Source: Savagea sp.
Lineage (GTDB): Bacteria > Bacillota > Bacilli > Bacillales_A > Planococcaceae
Assembly: GCA_030152265.1 (NCBI GenBank)
Contig: JASLHQ010000230.1
Coordinates: 1-14,187 of the forward strand
DNA: 14,187 nt
Direction: 5' to 3'
Of the stretch, positions 6,500-13,690 are shown piece by piece. Position 1 is the stretch's first letter. Each line of letters begins with the position of its first letter. The translations under genes were made by a program, and so were the position numbers. The notes below the pieces were generated by a model. The model did not search any database and was not told the origin of the DNA. It worked only from the letters and a program-made list of their open reading frames with translations.

Positions 6500-6598
6500 G
6501 TCAAAGGACCTCTTATATTGTTAAGGGGTTAGGGGATTAATCTCTACCCGGGTTTTCAAAAGGATAAACATTTATTTAAAAAAGATAGGAGATTTTTC

Positions 6599-7414
6599 AT
6601 GATGAAAAGGATGTTTCAATTTCTCGTGTTAAGCAGTGTATTATTCATAATTTCTGCCTGTTCTTCAACGGGAGATCAAGAAGAAGTATTCGACAAAATG
6701 CTTCAAAAAATCGATACGTATGAAAGTATGCATACGAAAATTTATTTAGACCAATATATGAAAGAAAATGACGAATTAGAAGAACGTCAATTGCGTACGC
6801 TATCTAACATTGCGTTAACGCGTGAGCCGTTCACTATGCATCAAACGATTAACGTCGATGCGGGTAAAGGGGAAGACGCGGTCAGTAATGAAGAAATTTA
6901 CATTACGGAGCAAGGAATGTTCGTACAAAGTGAGGATGAGTGGATTCAATTTCCGCCTGAAATGCATGAAATGATGATCGGCAACGGTAATGAATTCCAT
7001 ACGATTATCGACCTTGAAGTATTTCAAGACGTATTGAAGGAAATGAAAATCGAAGAAACAGGCAAGCAATACATTTTACGCTTTTCAACGACTGATCAGA
7101 AGAAACATGATGACTTAATGCGTTTGATTGCGGCATCGAGTGTTGCAGGACAATTCCAAATGGAAGAAGCGATGGCATTTGACGCACTAACGGTCGATCG
7201 ACTTCGCTTAGAATTGTATGTCGATAAGGAGACATATGATTTAAATATGTACAATTTGGATTTGGAATTTGATTTAACCTTTGAAGATATCGTGTTAAGC
7301 ATGGTGCAACATACAGAAACAGAAATAACAGAAATGAATAAAATTGAACCGATTGAAACACCACAAGATGTGTTAGACAATGCGGTTGATTTTGAACAAG
7401 AAATGCAAAAGTAA
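6599..7414 (+). CDS. DUF6612-like surface lipoprotein, function unknown
   Basis: The 271-aa product starts with a lipoprotein signal: K3-R4, a hydrophobic core at residues 6-18 and the lipobox I-S-A-C with lipidated C21. It should be exported and anchored to the outer face of the membrane. The mature part is acidic and mixed alpha/beta, with paired strands in the order expected of the LolA/LppX-like lipoprotein fold (DUF6612 in Bacilli): Y-E-S-M-H-T-K near 40, E-E-I-Y-I-T-E-Q-G-M-F near 98, W-I-Q-F-P near 115, and L-R-L-E-L-Y-V-D near 203. Members are thought to bind hydrophobic ligands, but none is proven here. An AGGAGA SD lies 6 nt from the first of two adjacent ATGs. It has a strong terminator, so it is probably transcribed apart from the ycl operon. 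Confidence 0.85.
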   Translation: MMKRMFQFLVLSSVLFIISACSSTGDQEEVFDKMLQKIDTYESMHTKIYLDQYMKENDELEERQLRTLSNIALTREPFTMHQTINVDAGKGEDAVSNEEIYITEQGMFVQSEDEWIQFPPEMHEMMIGNGNEFHTIIDLEVFQDVLKEMKIEETGKQYILRFSTTDQKKHDDLMRLIAASSVAGQFQMEEAMAFDALTVDRLRLELYVDKETYDLNMYNLDLEFDLTFEDIVLSMVQHTETEITEMNKIEPIETPQDVLDNAVDFEQEMQK

Positions 7415-7422
7415 ATAGTGAA

Positions 7423-7458
7423 AAAAACGCTCTTTTTTTAAAAAGGGCGTTTTTCTTT
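7423..7458 (+). terminator. Intrinsic terminator after the lipoprotein gene
   Basis: A 15-bp stem, 7423-7437 with 7440-7454, has a GC core (CGCTC with GGGCG, including one G-U pair) and ends in a T-rich tract. It insulates the lipoprotein gene from the iron-uptake operon. The stem is nearly symmetrical and may work in both directions. Confidence 0.85.
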
Positions 7459-7532
7459 GAGAAAATCCAAAAACAATATTTCGAAAATTGTGTCAAATGA
7501 TGTCAGAAAAAATAGAAAAAACGAAGAATCCC

Positions 7533-7562
7533 TTTACATTTCTCATCGTTTTTTAGTAGAAT
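7533..7562 (+). promoter_or_regulatory. Candidate distal promoter upstream of the iron-uptake operon
   Basis: TTTACA (7533-7538) and TAGAAT (7557-7562) are 18 bp apart, each one base from consensus. It lies about 170 bp before yclN and upstream of both Fur boxes. A short AAAAAG-CTT-CTTTTT hairpin with a T-run (about 7578-7595) follows within 35 nt and could end most transcripts early. Between the lipoprotein terminator and this promoter I see nothing else. Confidence 0.4.
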
Positions 7563-7605
7563 AGTTCATGAAAACGGAAAAAGCTTCTTTTTTTTACATA
7601 CATAT

Positions 7606-7620
7606 TGATAATCATTTTCA
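7606..7620. promoter_or_regulatory. Fur box 1, upstream of the yclN promoter
   Basis: TGATAAT-C-ATTTTCA matches the 7-1-7 Bacillus Fur consensus TGATAATNATTATCA at all but one defined position. It ends eight bases before the -35 of the proximal promoter. Fur with Fe(II) binds such sites to repress iron-uptake genes when iron is sufficient. Confidence 0.85.
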
Positions 7621-7628
7621 ATTAGATA

Positions 7629-7656
7629 TTGACTAATTGATGAAGATTGTTATAAT
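7629..7656 (+). promoter_or_regulatory. Proximal promoter of the yclNOPQ operon
   Basis: TTGACT (7629-7634) and a perfect TATAAT (7651-7656) are 16 bp apart. Transcription should begin near 7663, leaving a leader of about 70 nt. The promoter is bracketed by two Fur boxes, so iron repression is expected. Confidence 0.75.
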
Positions 7657-7671
7657 AAAATTGCATGGTAG

Positions 7672-7686
7672 TGATAACGATTATCA
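7672..7686. promoter_or_regulatory. Fur box 2, just downstream of the yclN transcription start
   Basis: TGATAAC-G-ATTATCA differs from the 7-1-7 Fur consensus at one position and is close to a perfect palindrome. It lies roughly at +9 to +23 relative to the proximal promoter, where bound Fur would block transcription. Confidence 0.88.
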
Positions 7687-7734
7687 TTAACAATCACTGC
7701 TAAAAGCAAAATATTCGGTATCGGAGATTTGAAA

Positions 7735-8685
7735 TTGAAGAAACGTTACTTAGTTATCGCAGTGATCTTGCTTTCATTCCTCTCCTTATTCGTAGGAGTT
7801 AGTCGGATCTCACCGTTAGACTTATTGGATTTTAAGTCGGAGCAAACTGAAATATTTTTATTAAGTCGAGTTCCTCGATTAATTGCGATCTTACTTGCGG
7901 GAGCAGGGATGAGTATCGCAGGTTTAATCATGCAGCAGTTGAGCCGAAATAAATTCGTCTCTCCAACGACTGCGGGAACGCTCGATGCGACACGCCTCGG
8001 TATTTTAGTATCGATGTTGTTGTTTGCGAACGCCTCTACGATTGAAAAAATGCTCGTCGCTTTTGCATTCGCGCTTGCCGGCACGCTATTGTTTATGCAA
8101 ATTTTAGACCGCATTAAATTTAAAGATGCAATCTTTATTCCTCTCGTAGGCTTGATGTTCGGGAATATTTTATCGTCGATTACGACATTTTTTGCTTATC
8201 GTGCGAATGTTATTCAAAACATGTCCGCTTGGTTGCAGGGAGATTTCTCGATGATTATGAAGGGACGTTACGAGTTACTATACATTAGTATTCCTGTTCT
8301 CATCATCGCTTACATGTATGCGAATCGCTTTACAGTAGCGGGTATGGGAGAGGACTTCTCTAAAAACTTAGGACTCGCATATAAACGAATCGTCAATATC
8401 GGATTAATTTTAGTCGCTTTAATTACGACAACTGTCGTGTTAACTGTCGGAATGATTCCGTTTCTCGGGTTAATTATTCCGAATATCGTCTCGATTTTCC
8501 ACGGAGACCATTTGCAAAAGACATTGCCGCATACGGCGTTACTAGGAGCGATTTTTTTACTCATCGCCGATATATTAGGAAGGGTGCTCATTTATCCGTA
8601 TGAAATTTCAATCAGCTTAATGGTTGGGGTCATCGGAAGTGGTATATTCCTCTTCTTACTGTTTAGGGGGCGAGCATATGCGTAA
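7735..8685 (+). CDS. yclN: Iron-siderophore ABC transporter permease YclN
   Basis: This is one of two membrane subunits of an iron-siderophore importer (FecCD/BtuC family). It is 316 aa from the TTG at 7735 with about nine hydrophobic segments. It closely follows B. subtilis YclN, including R-V-P-R-L-I-A-I-L-L-A-G-A-G, G-L-I-M-Q-Q-L-S-R-N-K-F-V-S-P-T-T-A-G-T and the C-terminal G-M-I-P-F-L-G-L-I-I-P-N-I-V. The last of these is near the ATPase-coupling EAA-like loop. No ATG is available. TTG at 7729 is in frame, but CGGAGA would then sit only two bases away, while TTG 7735 leaves 8 nt, so I choose 7735. It is first in the operon, under the Fur-bracketed promoter, and overlaps yclO by 8 nt. The B. 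subtilis system imports petrobactin; that the ligand is the same here is inference. Confidence 0.93.
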   Translation: MKKRYLVIAVILLSFLSLFVGVSRISPLDLLDFKSEQTEIFLLSRVPRLIAILLAGAGMSIAGLIMQQLSRNKFVSPTTAGTLDATRLGILVSMLLFANASTIEKMLVAFAFALAGTLLFMQILDRIKFKDAIFIPLVGLMFGNILSSITTFFAYRANVIQNMSAWLQGDFSMIMKGRYELLYISIPVLIIAYMYANRFTVAGMGEDFSKNLGLAYKRIVNIGLILVALITTTVVLTVGMIPFLGLIIPNIVSIFHGDHLQKTLPHTALLGAIFLLIADILGRVLIYPYEISISLMVGVIGSGIFLFLLFRGRAYA

Positions 8686-9631
8686 AAATAGTACGAAATT
8701 AATCGTTCTCGTCGTTTTAGCTCTCGTCTCTTGTGCGCTTTATTTATTTTATGAATTGAATGGAAGTTATGATTATGCGTTGCCACGCCGTGCGGTGAAA
8801 GTCGCTGCGATGGCATTGACAGGAATTGCGATCGCTTATTCTACTGTCATCTTCCAAACGATTACACATAACCGAATTTTAACACCGAGCATTATGGGGC
8901 TAGATTCGCTCTACATATTGCTTCAAACATTATTTGTATTCTTTTTAGGTTCAATGCATGTGACGGTCGTTAATCAGCATGTCAACTTTGTACTTTCCGT
9001 CATTTCGATGATCGTATTTGCGCTTTTACTGTACAAATTTCTATTTCAAGCAGGGAAGCGTCCGATTTACTTTTTATTACTCGTCGGAATTATTGTCGGA
9101 ACGTTCTTCTCAAGCATTACGACATTTTTACAAGTACTCATTGATCCGAACGAATTTTTAAGAGTGCAAGATAAAATGTTCGCAAGCTTCAATAACATTA
9201 ACGGTGATCTCGTTTGGTGGGCGTTCGGCATTATTGCTATAACCCTCATCATCGGATGGCGCTACATGGAAGAGTTAGACGTTTTGTCACTCGGTCGTGA
9301 TGTCGCGATTAACTTAGGTGTCCCGTACGATGCAATCGTGAAGCGCATGCTCATTTTATCGTCCGTATTAATTGCGGTATCGACAGCGCTCGTCGGTCCG
9401 ATTACATTTTTCGGACTCATCGTAGCGAACTTGTCATATCAATATTTCAATACGTACAAACATAAAATTTTAATTACAGGTGCTGCTTTTATGAGTATTA
9501 TCGCACTTGTCGGTGGTCAATGGATTGTCGAGCGTGTCTTCTCATTCTCGACGACATTGAGTGTCATCATTAACTTCGTCGGTGGAATTTACTTCATTTA
9601 CTTATTATTAAAGGAGAGTAGATCGGCATGA
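8678..9631 (+). CDS. yclO: Iron-siderophore ABC transporter permease YclO
   Basis: The second FecCD-family permease is 317 aa and pairs with YclN to form the heterodimeric membrane channel. The start at ATG 8678 is preceded by AGGGGG with a 7-nt gap and overlaps the yclN stop by 8 nt. An in-frame ATG at 8624 would place 18 extra hydrophilic residues deep inside yclN and has no SD. Landmarks shared with B. subtilis YclO include L-P-R-R-A-V-K near residue 33, Q-T-I-T-H-N-R-I-L-T-P-S-I-M-G-L-D-S-L in the first third, and V-G-P-I-T-F-F-G-L-I-V-A-N-L near 243-256, the coupling loop region. Its stop overlaps the yclP start in an ATGA junction. Tight spacing implies one mRNA and matched amounts of each subunit. 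Confidence 0.94.
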   Translation: MRKNSTKLIVLVVLALVSCALYLFYELNGSYDYALPRRAVKVAAMALTGIAIAYSTVIFQTITHNRILTPSIMGLDSLYILLQTLFVFFLGSMHVTVVNQHVNFVLSVISMIVFALLLYKFLFQAGKRPIYFLLLVGIIVGTFFSSITTFLQVLIDPNEFLRVQDKMFASFNNINGDLVWWAFGIIAITLIIGWRYMEELDVLSLGRDVAINLGVPYDAIVKRMLILSSVLIAVSTALVGPITFFGLIVANLSYQYFNTYKHKILITGAAFMSIIALVGGQWIVERVFSFSTTLSVIINFVGGIYFIYLLLKESRSA

Positions 9632-10389
9632 TTCAAGTCCGTAATTTGTCAAAGTTTTATGGGAAAAAAGCGGTCGTCGAAAAGGTGAGTGTCGATATTC
9701 ATCCGCAAAAAATTACATCATTTATCGGTCCGAACGGGGCAGGTAAATCGACATTGCTTTCAATGGTTAGTCGTTTAATCGATGCAGATACAGGAGAAGT
9801 GATGTTGGATCAAGATGATGTACGCGGGATGAAATCGAATGAATTTGCGAAACGTGTATCGATTTTAAAGCAGTCGAACTTTATGAATGTTCGACTAACG
9901 ATTCGCGAACTCGTTTCATTTGGACGTTTCCCGCATTCGCGTGGTCATTTGACAGAAGACGATGTGAAGCATGTCGACCAAGCGATGGAGTATATGGATT
10001 TGCTCGATATGGAAGATCGTTATTTAGACGAACTGTCTGGCGGTCAACGTCAACGAGCATTTATCGCGATGGTCATCGCGCAAGATACAGACTACATTTT
10101 GCTTGACGAGCCACTGAACAACTTAGATATGAAGCACTCTGTACAAATTATGAAAATATTACGTCGCCTCGTCGACGATCTCGGTAAAACAGTCGTTATC
10201 GTTTTACATGACATTAACTTTGCATCGGTGTATTCAGATCGAATTGTCGCATTAAAAGACGGTAAAGTAGTACGAGACGGTACGACAGATGAAATTATTA
10301 ACTCGGAAGCATTAAAAGAGATTTACGATATGGACATCCCGATTAAACGGATGAACAATTGCAATATTTGCGTTTACTTTAACTCATAA
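9628..10389 (+). CDS. yclP: Iron-siderophore ABC transporter ATP-binding protein YclP
   Basis: This 253-aa cytoplasmic ATPase powers the YclN-YclO channel. All nucleotide-binding elements are present in order: Walker A G-P-N-G-A-G-K-S-T (34-42), Q-loop (K-Q-S-N near 87), ABC signature L-S-G-G-Q (136-140), Walker B ending L-L-D160-E161 with the D-loop N-N-L-D, and the H-loop histidine H194. The length is normal for FecE/FhuC-type subunits. The ATG overlaps the yclO stop by 4 nt (ATGA), and AAGGAG lies about 12 nt upstream. The C-terminal N-N-C-N-I-C-V segment has two cysteines in a C-x2-C pattern, as some YclP relatives also seem to have; I do not assign it metal binding. Confidence 0.95.
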   Translation: MIQVRNLSKFYGKKAVVEKVSVDIHPQKITSFIGPNGAGKSTLLSMVSRLIDADTGEVMLDQDDVRGMKSNEFAKRVSILKQSNFMNVRLTIRELVSFGRFPHSRGHLTEDDVKHVDQAMEYMDLLDMEDRYLDELSGGQRQRAFIAMVIAQDTDYILLDEPLNNLDMKHSVQIMKILRRLVDDLGKTVVIVLHDINFASVYSDRIVALKDGKVVRDGTTDEIINSEALKEIYDMDIPIKRMNNCNICVYFNS

Positions 10390-10408
10390 TAAAAGGATGG
10401 TACGACAA

Positions 10409-11377
10409 ATGAAAAAGTTTTTAACTTTATTTTTAACGATGTCACTCATGTTCATTTTAGCTGCATGTGGTGGCGATAAAGAAGAACAATCAAAAGATTC
10501 AGATGCAACAGGAGATTCAAAAACAGACCAAGTAATCGACGTTCAACATGAACTCGATGATAAAGCGGTTCAAGTTCCAGTAAACCCTGAAAAAGTAGTA
10601 GTATTCGATTTAGGTGCTTTAGATACGATGGATGAATTAGGATTAGGAGACAAAATTGTCGGCCTTCCACAAGCGACAGTTCCTGCTTATTTAGAGCAGT
10701 ATAAATCAGATGACTATGAAAACTTAGGGTCATTAAAAGAACCTGATTTTGAAAAAGTACATGCCTCAAAACCAGATTTAATTATTATTTCAACACGTCA
10801 AGCAGAACTATATGATCAGTTTAAAGAAATCGCGCCAACGATTTACTTAGCGATTGATGACAAAGATTATTTAAATTCTTTTGAAGCAAACGTTGAAACG
10901 ATCGGTAAAATCTTTAAAAAAGAAGAAGAAGTTAAAACCGCATTAAAAGAAATTGAAGAAAAAATAACAGCTGTTCAAGAAGAAACAGCAAAAACAGATG
11001 ATAAAGGATTAATCGTTCTCGGAACGGAAGGTAAAGTGAGTGCATACGGTCCAGGTTCACGTTTCGGTTTAATTCATGACGTATTAGGAGTAGAACCAGC
11101 AGATACACATATCGAAGACTCACGTCATGGACAAAGTATTACATTTGAATACATTTTAGAAACGAATCCAGACATGATGTTTATCGTGGATCGTGATACA
11201 GCGATCGGGCAAGATTCATCGGTTAAAGAATCACTCGAAAACGAAATCGTTCAAAAAACGAACGCATTCAAAAATGATAAAATGGTTTATTTAGATGGTG
11301 AAGTTTGGTACTTAGCAGGCGGCGGACTCGAATCAATGAATATTATGGTTGATGAAATCGCAGCGGCATTTAAATAA
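10409..11377 (+). CDS. yclQ: Siderophore-binding lipoprotein YclQ (substrate-binding protein of the importer)
   Basis: The receptor of the importer is 322 aa from ATG 10409. AAAGGA (10392-10397) lies 11 nt upstream, and the protein then begins with a classic lipoprotein signal: K2-K3, a hydrophobic core and lipobox L-A-A-C with C20 lipidated. The ATG at 10397 falls within the SD and would add four residues. A low-complexity acidic linker (about 22-45) leads into a class III periplasmic-binding-protein fold (TroA/FepB-like). Landmarks shared with B. subtilis YclQ are V-V-V-F-D-L-G-A-L-D-T-M-D, G-S-L-K-E-P-D-F, P-D-L-I-I-I-S-T-R-Q, H-G-Q-S and W-Y-L-A-G-G-G-L-E-S-M. In B. subtilis this protein binds ferric petrobactin. 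Nineteen bases separate it from yclP with no terminator between, so it belongs to the same Fur-controlled transcript. Confidence 0.95.
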   Translation: MKKFLTLFLTMSLMFILAACGGDKEEQSKDSDATGDSKTDQVIDVQHELDDKAVQVPVNPEKVVVFDLGALDTMDELGLGDKIVGLPQATVPAYLEQYKSDDYENLGSLKEPDFEKVHASKPDLIIISTRQAELYDQFKEIAPTIYLAIDDKDYLNSFEANVETIGKIFKKEEEVKTALKEIEEKITAVQEETAKTDDKGLIVLGTEGKVSAYGPGSRFGLIHDVLGVEPADTHIEDSRHGQSITFEYILETNPDMMFIVDRDTAIGQDSSVKESLENEIVQKTNAFKNDKMVYLDGEVWYLAGGGLESMNIMVDEIAAAFK

Positions 11378-11383
11378 GAGAGG

Positions 11384-11420
11384 AAACACCTAGAAAGCGT
11401 TTGGCTTTCTAGGTGTTTTT
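11384..11420 (+). terminator. Intrinsic terminator of the yclNOPQ operon
   Basis: A perfect 15-bp stem, AAACACCTAGAAAGC (11384-11398) with GCTTTCTAGGTGTTT (11404-11418), closes a GTTTG loop and ends in five T residues. It lies six bases after the yclQ stop. Confidence 0.92.
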
Positions 11421-11453
11421 GTTATAAGGTAAGAAAAAAGGAGGGAGAAGACT

Positions 11454-12236
11454 ATGTTAAATTGGAAAGCTCTTTATTATTTACATAAACGAAACGAAGC
11501 TTCATCAGAGCAGTATGTTCAGTGGGCGATTCGTGAAATGGAGAGCGGTATCGATGATGAAAATGTCGTTGCCCTCGCTTGTTTAGATTTTATTCAACCG
11601 CTCAACCATTTTGAAGTGTTAGAAGCTTTTACTTATCTTTTAGAGTCTGAAGTGTATCGCATACCGACAGAAGAACAAGCGGCCCTTGCTTACATACGTT
11701 TTTTATTGCAACAAACGATAGGACAGTGGCAAGATGATTTAAAGCTTTTGAAGCAGATCATTGTCATTGCACGAGAAGAGGATTTAGCGATTGAGCAAGA
11801 GTTGTATGGAATCGAAGAGAGAATAGAAGAAGCGGTGTACGGAGATAATGTAGAACAATGGCCGGAAGAGGAAGTGAATACATATTTACAGGAGCAGCTG
11901 TCTACTTTATATACGAAGCTATTTTTATCCCCTTCCCTTCAAATGTTAATAGGTGAAGCTGTCGAACGAATCGAGGAGGAGCCGACATTGATTCTCGTTG
12001 GTCACCAGTTTCGACTCGTTATTTCAGGGGCTTGGCATTTACGGAAAGGTTCGGAAGTGATTGGGGGTAGTGGAGAAGATTGCTTCGTGGAAGTGAAACG
12101 TGCATTACAAAATGAATTAATTAGCTATGTCGATTACGATGAAGCGACTTCTCTTTTAACATTACAAATGGGGGCTTATACGCTTCATGTTTTTCGATAT
12201 TTAACTTCACATCGCGGTTGGGAAATTTACACGTGA
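11454..12236 (+). CDS. Hypothetical two-part protein: helical N-terminal region plus beta-rich C-terminal module
   Basis: I cannot name this 260-aa protein. The start is firm, with AAGGAGG (11438-11444) 9 nt before the ATG. There is no signal peptide or membrane segment. Residues 1-130 are mostly helical and acidic, with Y-V-Q-W-A-I-R-E-M-E-S-G at 21-32 and A-C-L-D-F-I near 42-47. An acidic linker (about 131-150) leads to a compact C-terminal module (about 175-260) with alternating strands: G-H-Q-F-R-L-V-I, G-A-W-H-L-R, G-G-S-G-E-D, a stretch ending in D-Y-D-E, L-L-T-L-Q-M-G, and a closing G-W-E-I-Y. This pattern reminds me of small beta-sandwich families such as DUF6188, some of which occur as immunity proteins, but that is recollection only. 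No promoter is obvious in the 33 nt after the ycl terminator, so expression may depend on read-through. Confidence 0.82.
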   Translation: MLNWKALYYLHKRNEASSEQYVQWAIREMESGIDDENVVALACLDFIQPLNHFEVLEAFTYLLESEVYRIPTEEQAALAYIRFLLQQTIGQWQDDLKLLKQIIVIAREEDLAIEQELYGIEERIEEAVYGDNVEQWPEEEVNTYLQEQLSTLYTKLFLSPSLQMLIGEAVERIEEEPTLILVGHQFRLVISGAWHLRKGSEVIGGSGEDCFVEVKRALQNELISYVDYDEATSLLTLQMGAYTLHVFRYLTSHRGWEIYT

Positions 12237-12291
12237 AATCGAAAAAAATAATGCGTTCTTTATTTCTTTATAGTATTATTGAATAGTCAAC

Positions 12292-12301
12292 TGTCAAGAC
12301 A
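12292..12301. promoter_or_regulatory. Candidate operator upstream of niaP
   Basis: TGTC-AA-GACA is a 4-2-4 inverted repeat about 20 bp before the niaP start. The sequence just before it, GTCAACTGTCAA, repeats the GTCAA unit. In B. subtilis niaP (yceI) is controlled by the niacin-responsive repressor NiaR (YrxA), so such a site is expected here; whether this sequence matches the NiaR box is unverified. A TTGAAT (12279-12284) could be a -35, but no good -10 fits before the SD. Confidence 0.35.
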
Positions 12302-12323
12302 CTAAAAAGAATGGAGAAATAAA

Positions 12324-13529
12324 ATGGGACAAACGGAGAAAGTTTCAAATAAAAAATTGCTTGGAATTGCGGGAACCGCTTGGATGTTCGATGCGATGGA
12401 CGTCGGAATTTTATCATTCGTCATCGCGGCGGTGGCACTCGATTGGGGATTAACACCTGAACAGTCTGGTTGGATCGGAAGTATGAACTCCATCGGGATG
12501 GCGGTCGGTGCATTCGGTTTCGGTATACTCGCAGATCGTATCGGACGCAAAAATGTTTTTATGATTACATTAGTATTGTTTTCAGTCGCAAGTGGACTAT
12601 CTGCTTTCACGACAGGATTAGGGGCTTTTTTAGTGTTGCGCTTTTTAGTAGGAGCGGGCCTCGGTGGGGAGTTGCCTGTCGCTTCGACTCTCGTATCTGA
12701 AAGTGTGGAAGCACATGAGCGTGGGAAGATGGTCGTCTTATTAGAGAGCTTTTGGGCAGCAGGTTGGTTACTTGCGGCACTTATCGCTTATTTTATTATC
12801 CCAGATTACGGCTGGCGTATCGCTTTAATTTTAACGGCGCTTCCTGCCTTTTATGCGATTTATTTACGTCGCAACTTACCAGACTCACCTGTCTACGTAC
12901 AGTCAGGTGAACCGAAGCAATCCATTGTAGAAAAGATTAAGCTCGTTTGGTCGAAGCAATATGCGAAGCGAACGACGATGTTATGGATCGTTTGGTTTAC
13001 CGTCGTCTTTTCTTATTATGGTATGTTCCTTTGGTTGCCGAGCGTCATGATGATGAAAGGATTCGACATGATTCAAAGCTTCGGTTACGTATTGCTTATG
13101 ACGCTTGCGCAGCTTCCAGGTTACTTTACAGCAGCTTGGCTCATTGAACGAGCAGGTCGAAAATTCGTGTTATCGACTTATTTAATCGGGACAGCTTTAA
13201 GTGCGCTCGCGTTTGGAATGGCAGTGAGTGGCTCGATGTTACTGACATTCGGTGCGCTTCTTTCATTTTTTAACTTAGGAGCATGGGGAGCACTTTATGC
13301 GTATTCCCCAGAACAATACCCGACAGCGATTCGCGCAACAGGGTCGGGAATGGCGGCATCGATAGGACGTATCGGGGGCATATTCGGTCCGCTTCTCGTC
13401 GGATCACTCGTCGCAAAAGGCATCGGTTTTCCTATCATTTTCGGTATTTTTTGTGGCTCGATTTTAATCGGAGTCGCCGCAGTCATCCTTCTTGGAACGG
13501 AGACGAAACAGACACAACTAGAAATGTAA
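12324..13529 (+). CDS. niaP: MFS transporter, niacin uptake permease NiaP (YceI-like)
   Basis: The product is 401 aa with twelve hydrophobic segments, a major facilitator of the sugar/niacin branch. It tracks B. subtilis YceI (NiaP, niacin importer feeding NAD synthesis) through its whole length. Matching stretches include the first helix A-W-M-F-D-A-M-D-V-G-I-L-S-F (19-32, with buried D23 and D26), motif A G-I-L-A-D-R-I-G-R-K (67-76) between helices 2 and 3, G-A-G-L-G-G-E-L-P-V-A-S-T-L-V-S-E near 113-129, L-P-D-S-P-V-Y after helix 6, F-S-Y-Y-G-M-F-L-W-L-P-S-V, and P-E-Q-Y-P-T-A-I-R-A-T-G-S-G near 330-343. GGAG lies 7 nt before the ATG. It is probably monocistronic, with its own terminator. 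Substrate choice rests on similarity to NiaP; close relatives transport other aromatic acids. Confidence 0.9.
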   Translation: MGQTEKVSNKKLLGIAGTAWMFDAMDVGILSFVIAAVALDWGLTPEQSGWIGSMNSIGMAVGAFGFGILADRIGRKNVFMITLVLFSVASGLSAFTTGLGAFLVLRFLVGAGLGGELPVASTLVSESVEAHERGKMVVLLESFWAAGWLLAALIAYFIIPDYGWRIALILTALPAFYAIYLRRNLPDSPVYVQSGEPKQSIVEKIKLVWSKQYAKRTTMLWIVWFTVVFSYYGMFLWLPSVMMMKGFDMIQSFGYVLLMTLAQLPGYFTAAWLIERAGRKFVLSTYLIGTALSALAFGMAVSGSMLLTFGALLSFFNLGAWGALYAYSPEQYPTAIRATGSGMAASIGRIGGIFGPLLVGSLVAKGIGFPIIFGIFCGSILIGVAAVILLGTETKQTQLEM

Positions 13530-13533
13530 AAGC

Positions 13534-13560
13534 GGAGCTCACTCATGTGGGCTCTTTTTT
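13534..13560 (+). terminator. Intrinsic terminator after niaP
   Basis: GAGCTCAC (13535-13542) pairs with GTGGGCTC (13547-13554) around a TCAT loop, with one internal G-U pair. A further G-T pair can form at the base (13534 with 13555), and six T residues (13555-13560) follow. Confidence 0.85.
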
Positions 13561-13570
13561 GTGGAACCGT

Positions 13571-13618
13571 TCATCTTTCTTTTCGTAAAGCCGTTTATCG
13601 CGTACAATGAAAAGATGA
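13571..13618 (+). promoter_or_regulatory. Candidate promoter of the BmrA-like gene, flanked by an inverted repeat
   Basis: TACAAT (13603-13608) is a good -10, but the -35 region at 13580-13585 (TTTTCG) is weak. The promoter lies between inverted arms TCATCTTT (13571-13578) and AAAGATGA (13611-13618). A second, perfect 12-bp palindrome, TGAAATATTTCA (13653-13664), sits in the leader downstream. Weak -35 plus symmetric sites suggest regulation, but no regulator is identifiable in the window. Confidence 0.4.
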
Positions 13619-13690
13619 GTCATGTTGGAAACTGGAGAAAACAACGAAAAAATGAAATATTTCACCATTTTCTCAAGGAAGTTCAATAAA

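Noticed and set aside
7005..7496. 163-codon minus-strand ORF, the longest frame antisense to the lipoprotein gene
   Set aside because: It lies antisense to the lipoprotein gene and across its terminator, its composition is odd, it has no SD, and the sense gene has a clear signal peptide and SD.
7568..7636. 22-codon ORF spanning Fur box 1
   Set aside because: It has no SD and overlaps regulatory sequence; its stop lies in the -35 of the operon promoter. Best explained as chance.
12269..12297. Minus-strand TTGACA with TACTAT at 16 bp, pointing into the 260-aa gene
   Set aside because: The -35 is perfect, but the -10 is poor and no minus-strand gene lies downstream. An antisense transcript is possible but unsupported.
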